Source of the DNA: Brevibacterium picturae
Lineage (GTDB): Bacteria > Actinomycetota > Actinomycetes > Actinomycetales > Brevibacteriaceae
DNA length: 14,350 bases
Assembly (NCBI RefSeq): GCF_030453725.1
Contig: NZ_JAKDJU010000076.1
Location: forward strand, 1-14,350
Direction of reading: 5' to 3'
How positions within the stretch are numbered: position 1 is the stretch's first letter; each line of letters begins with the position of its first letter. Under the pieces are notes generated by a model that was not told where the DNA came from, did not search any database, and saw nothing but the letters and a program-made list of their open reading frames with translations. The position numbers and the translations under genes were made by a program. Below are positions 13,701 through 14,350 of this stretch, in pieces.

Positions 13701-14350
13701 GCCTCTTCGACTGATTTGAGATCCGCGCCGAACCAGACGGTGTCCTCGACGTCGAGTGTGAAGGCGCCCAATGATGCCAGCTCACTGAGCTTTCCGCGCA
13801 GGGCGTTCCGACGGTCGTCGCTGGCCCCCAGGAGATCTTCGCCGAATCGGACCGGGGTCTGAGGAGAATCGTCACCGGAGGTCAGTTCCGCCAGGTGCTG
13901 CATCGTTTCGTAGACGGACACGTCCCAGGGCTCACGCCGACGGTGCAGTGAGGAGACGTGTTCACTCAGTGTTGCGCGCTGTTCGTTGAGTTCGTTGAGC
14001 AGTCCGGAGAGGTCCGGACGCTCAGCCTTCTCAGCGGATCCGATGAGGCCGACGAGCTGATTCTTGATCGCACCGGAGCCCTGGCGGGTGTCCACTGCGA
14101 ATTCGGAGAGTCCGACCTCGCCGAGGCGGGAAGAGAAATCGTCGAGTGCATCGGCAGTCTGGGCCAGGAACAGAACGCTCTTGCCTGTGTGAGCCAGTGT
14201 TGTGGCGACGGCGACCGCCACCTGAGTGGCACCGGTCCCGGGTGGGGTGTCGACGACGACGGACTGCCCGGAGACGGCGGCGTCGACGACGGACTGCTGG
14301 TCGCCGTCGACATCGATGACGAGGAACTCTTCCTGAGGTTTGCGATCAGG
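10781..14350 (-). CDS. Very large helicase-like / Vsr-like nuclease-fold protein with degenerate active sites (N terminus beyond window)
   Basis: The open frame runs off the right edge; 1189 residues are visible, numbered here from the window edge. An SF1-type helicase core is recognisable: a Q-motif-like segment (GDQQSVVDAA), a P-loop position VVVDTPPGTGATQ (31-43), a long helical insertion, motif II position VVIADAGRL (about 568-576), motif III position LGDSRLLGP (594-602), motif IV NSYRQSP with Arg641, motif V RVQGMSRDAVIF (765-776), and motif VI TMTRARKRL (807-815). Then come a restriction-endonuclease-like domain (IDLAV 885-889, AVAGDG 902-907, GWKFMRVWSTD 931-941), a DUF3320-like module (YSDSGLDAMIDWVQSDAVVRG) and a disordered acidic tail. 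The lysine of Walker A, the glutamate of Walker B and the nuclease glutamate are replaced by Ala. The layout recalls DUF4011-helicase-Vsr fusion proteins, some of which are candidate defence genes. Likely non-catalytic; role unknown. Confidence 0.7.
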   Translation of the reverse strand, partial: PDRKPQEEFLVIDVDGDQQSVVDAAVSGQSVVVDTPPGTGATQVAVAVATTLAHTGKSVLFLAQTADALDDFSSRLGEVGLSEFAVDTRQGSGAIKNQLVGLIGSAEKAERPDLSGLLNELNEQRATLSEHVSSLHRRREPWDVSVYETMQHLAELTSGDDSPQTPVRFGEDLLGASDDRRNALRGKLSELASLGAFTLDVEDTVWFGADLKSVEEAEAARTVAERLGRTIPDLVKAVEPVLSKAKLNPRRNLKDWSRAIKVLLRVRTTLDSFAPDIYDHRLDDLIAATGTAEYRSEVGVEMGMLARKRQKKAANEFLRPGATVTDLHSALVDVRSQRIVLQDLAGHDGRPQIPRGVLDADEILQDVEADVAKIAPILETTPDGGDLSAMLIEELQARTEAMGRDSEHLAELPKRSRIQRELADEGLSDLLTDLRRRKVDTTLVGPEFDLAYWASVLQRMASEDPQVGRHDGAGLHQVAEGFRENDRAFVAAGASRLRYNHAQAWKRGIDNDPISAGVIKQELLSPHTSVQTMSTRAPELLTTLAPVWMASPYTVPELFSALPLFDAVVIADAGRLSVADVVPGITRARQIISLGDSRLLGPRPFSIAVDRRGMDDGDHPSSVQERLGEFLPRMELSNSYRQSPVGLIDLANRHFYDSTITTMPTAHTGEGTGLEFSFVADGRGPTDIGTGRVESPDAEVKRVVELVLKHARNRSRESLAVVALTSHHAQRVATAISRAMKDLPYVAAFFSDSSKEPFVVTDAERVQGMSRDAVIFTLGYGRTVHGRVIHDFGALSGPDGERILAATMTRARKRLTLVSSIESDDFDTNRLAGGAALLPRLLDEVAAGGVRQPGPHGEIYDPLFNDIADRLLQLGVVAHEHYNGIDLAVANSTEDEHGMIIAVAGDGPEYASVRSLRQRERVVPEQLARRGWKFMRVWSTDAFVDPQTETEKIFDAWKSTVEKMSPQAVLNAARAASVVVGRTGSRPKLVPGLPMHKYSDSGLDAMIDWVQSDAVVRGDGEIKDLLRTALAQKGNSGRGDSQLQAAVDRYRQRHARAKRVTGAEVVVPESDQHSPMEDEVVPTFDTGKIRADELRQAGLIETASNEQVTSPDEQVTSPDGEVTSSDEEDAPGGAGNARGGTEEAFDPTAGVQETAGDAVESSAGRRGADKDRPSAADIEPRTDESSRDE
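10993..11034 (-). repeat. 21-bp in-frame tandem repeat (EQVTSPD), two exact copies
   Basis: Identical units at 10993-11013 and 11014-11034, preceded by a degenerate copy at 10972-10992, encode EQVTSPD-type heptapeptides in the acidic tail of the large protein. Confidence 0.93.

Noticed and set aside
14175..14185. TGKS (visible residues 55-58) as an intact Walker A motif
   Set aside because: It follows the helix after the real P-loop position and precedes the strand VLFLAQ, where relatives have a 'GKRVLFVA' segment; it is not preceded by the required Gly-x4 loop.
14219..14221. GTG as the start of the large helicase-like gene
   Set aside because: The frame stays open to the window edge and the P-loop-like segment and a preceding conserved Gln-containing motif lie upstream of this codon, so it is an internal valine.

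Overview
The window is about 14.35 kb of GC-rich chromosomal DNA. GTG and TTG starts, Ala/Arg-rich proteins, promoters that appear to give leaderless mRNAs, and the gene neighbourhoods point to an actinobacterium of the order Micrococcales. Brevibacterium or a close relative is my best guess, but no rRNA or marker gene confirms the genus. No tRNA, rRNA, insertion sequence, prophage or CRISPR array was seen. No gap between genes exceeds 300 bases.

Left part (1-4030, + strand): a 16-bp tandem repeat at the window edge, a MerR-type regulator, and a succinate-semialdehyde dehydrogenase (gabD-like). These are followed by a 9-bp tandem array, a long hairpin, and two adjacent homologous genes of the Imm-5-like 'putative immunity protein' family. 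The first of these two probably has a leaderless promoter.

Middle part (4028-7750, - strand, probably one transcript read galU > rimJ > membrane protein): UTP-glucose-1-phosphate uridylyltransferase, a RimJ-type GNAT acetyltransferase, and a long disordered three-segment membrane protein. The order matches the actinobacterial galU - moeA/glp - rimJ - sepX/glpR locus, but the MoeA-like (Glp) gene is absent. A divergent 5-formyltetrahydrofolate cyclo-ligase shares a very short intergenic region with galU.

Right part (7749-10480, + strand): cyclo-ligase, an FmdB zinc-ribbon protein, a CpaB/SAF-domain secretion-related protein and the mechanosensitive channel MscL, ended by a strong 17-bp hairpin. 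This grouping is common in actinobacteria.

Far right (10549-14350, - strand): a 79-aa conserved-looking protein overlapping the end of a very large gene that runs off the window. The large protein has the layout of superfamily 1 helicase / Vsr-like nuclease / DUF3320-like fusion proteins. However, the Walker A lysine, the Walker B glutamate and the nuclease-core glutamate all appear to be replaced. It is therefore probably an inactive, repurposed relative, and it is the most unusual object in the window.

A recurring oddity is in-frame 21-bp (7-codon) tandem repeats in three separate genes (one of them with two arrays), plus non-coding 9-, 16- and 17-bp arrays.
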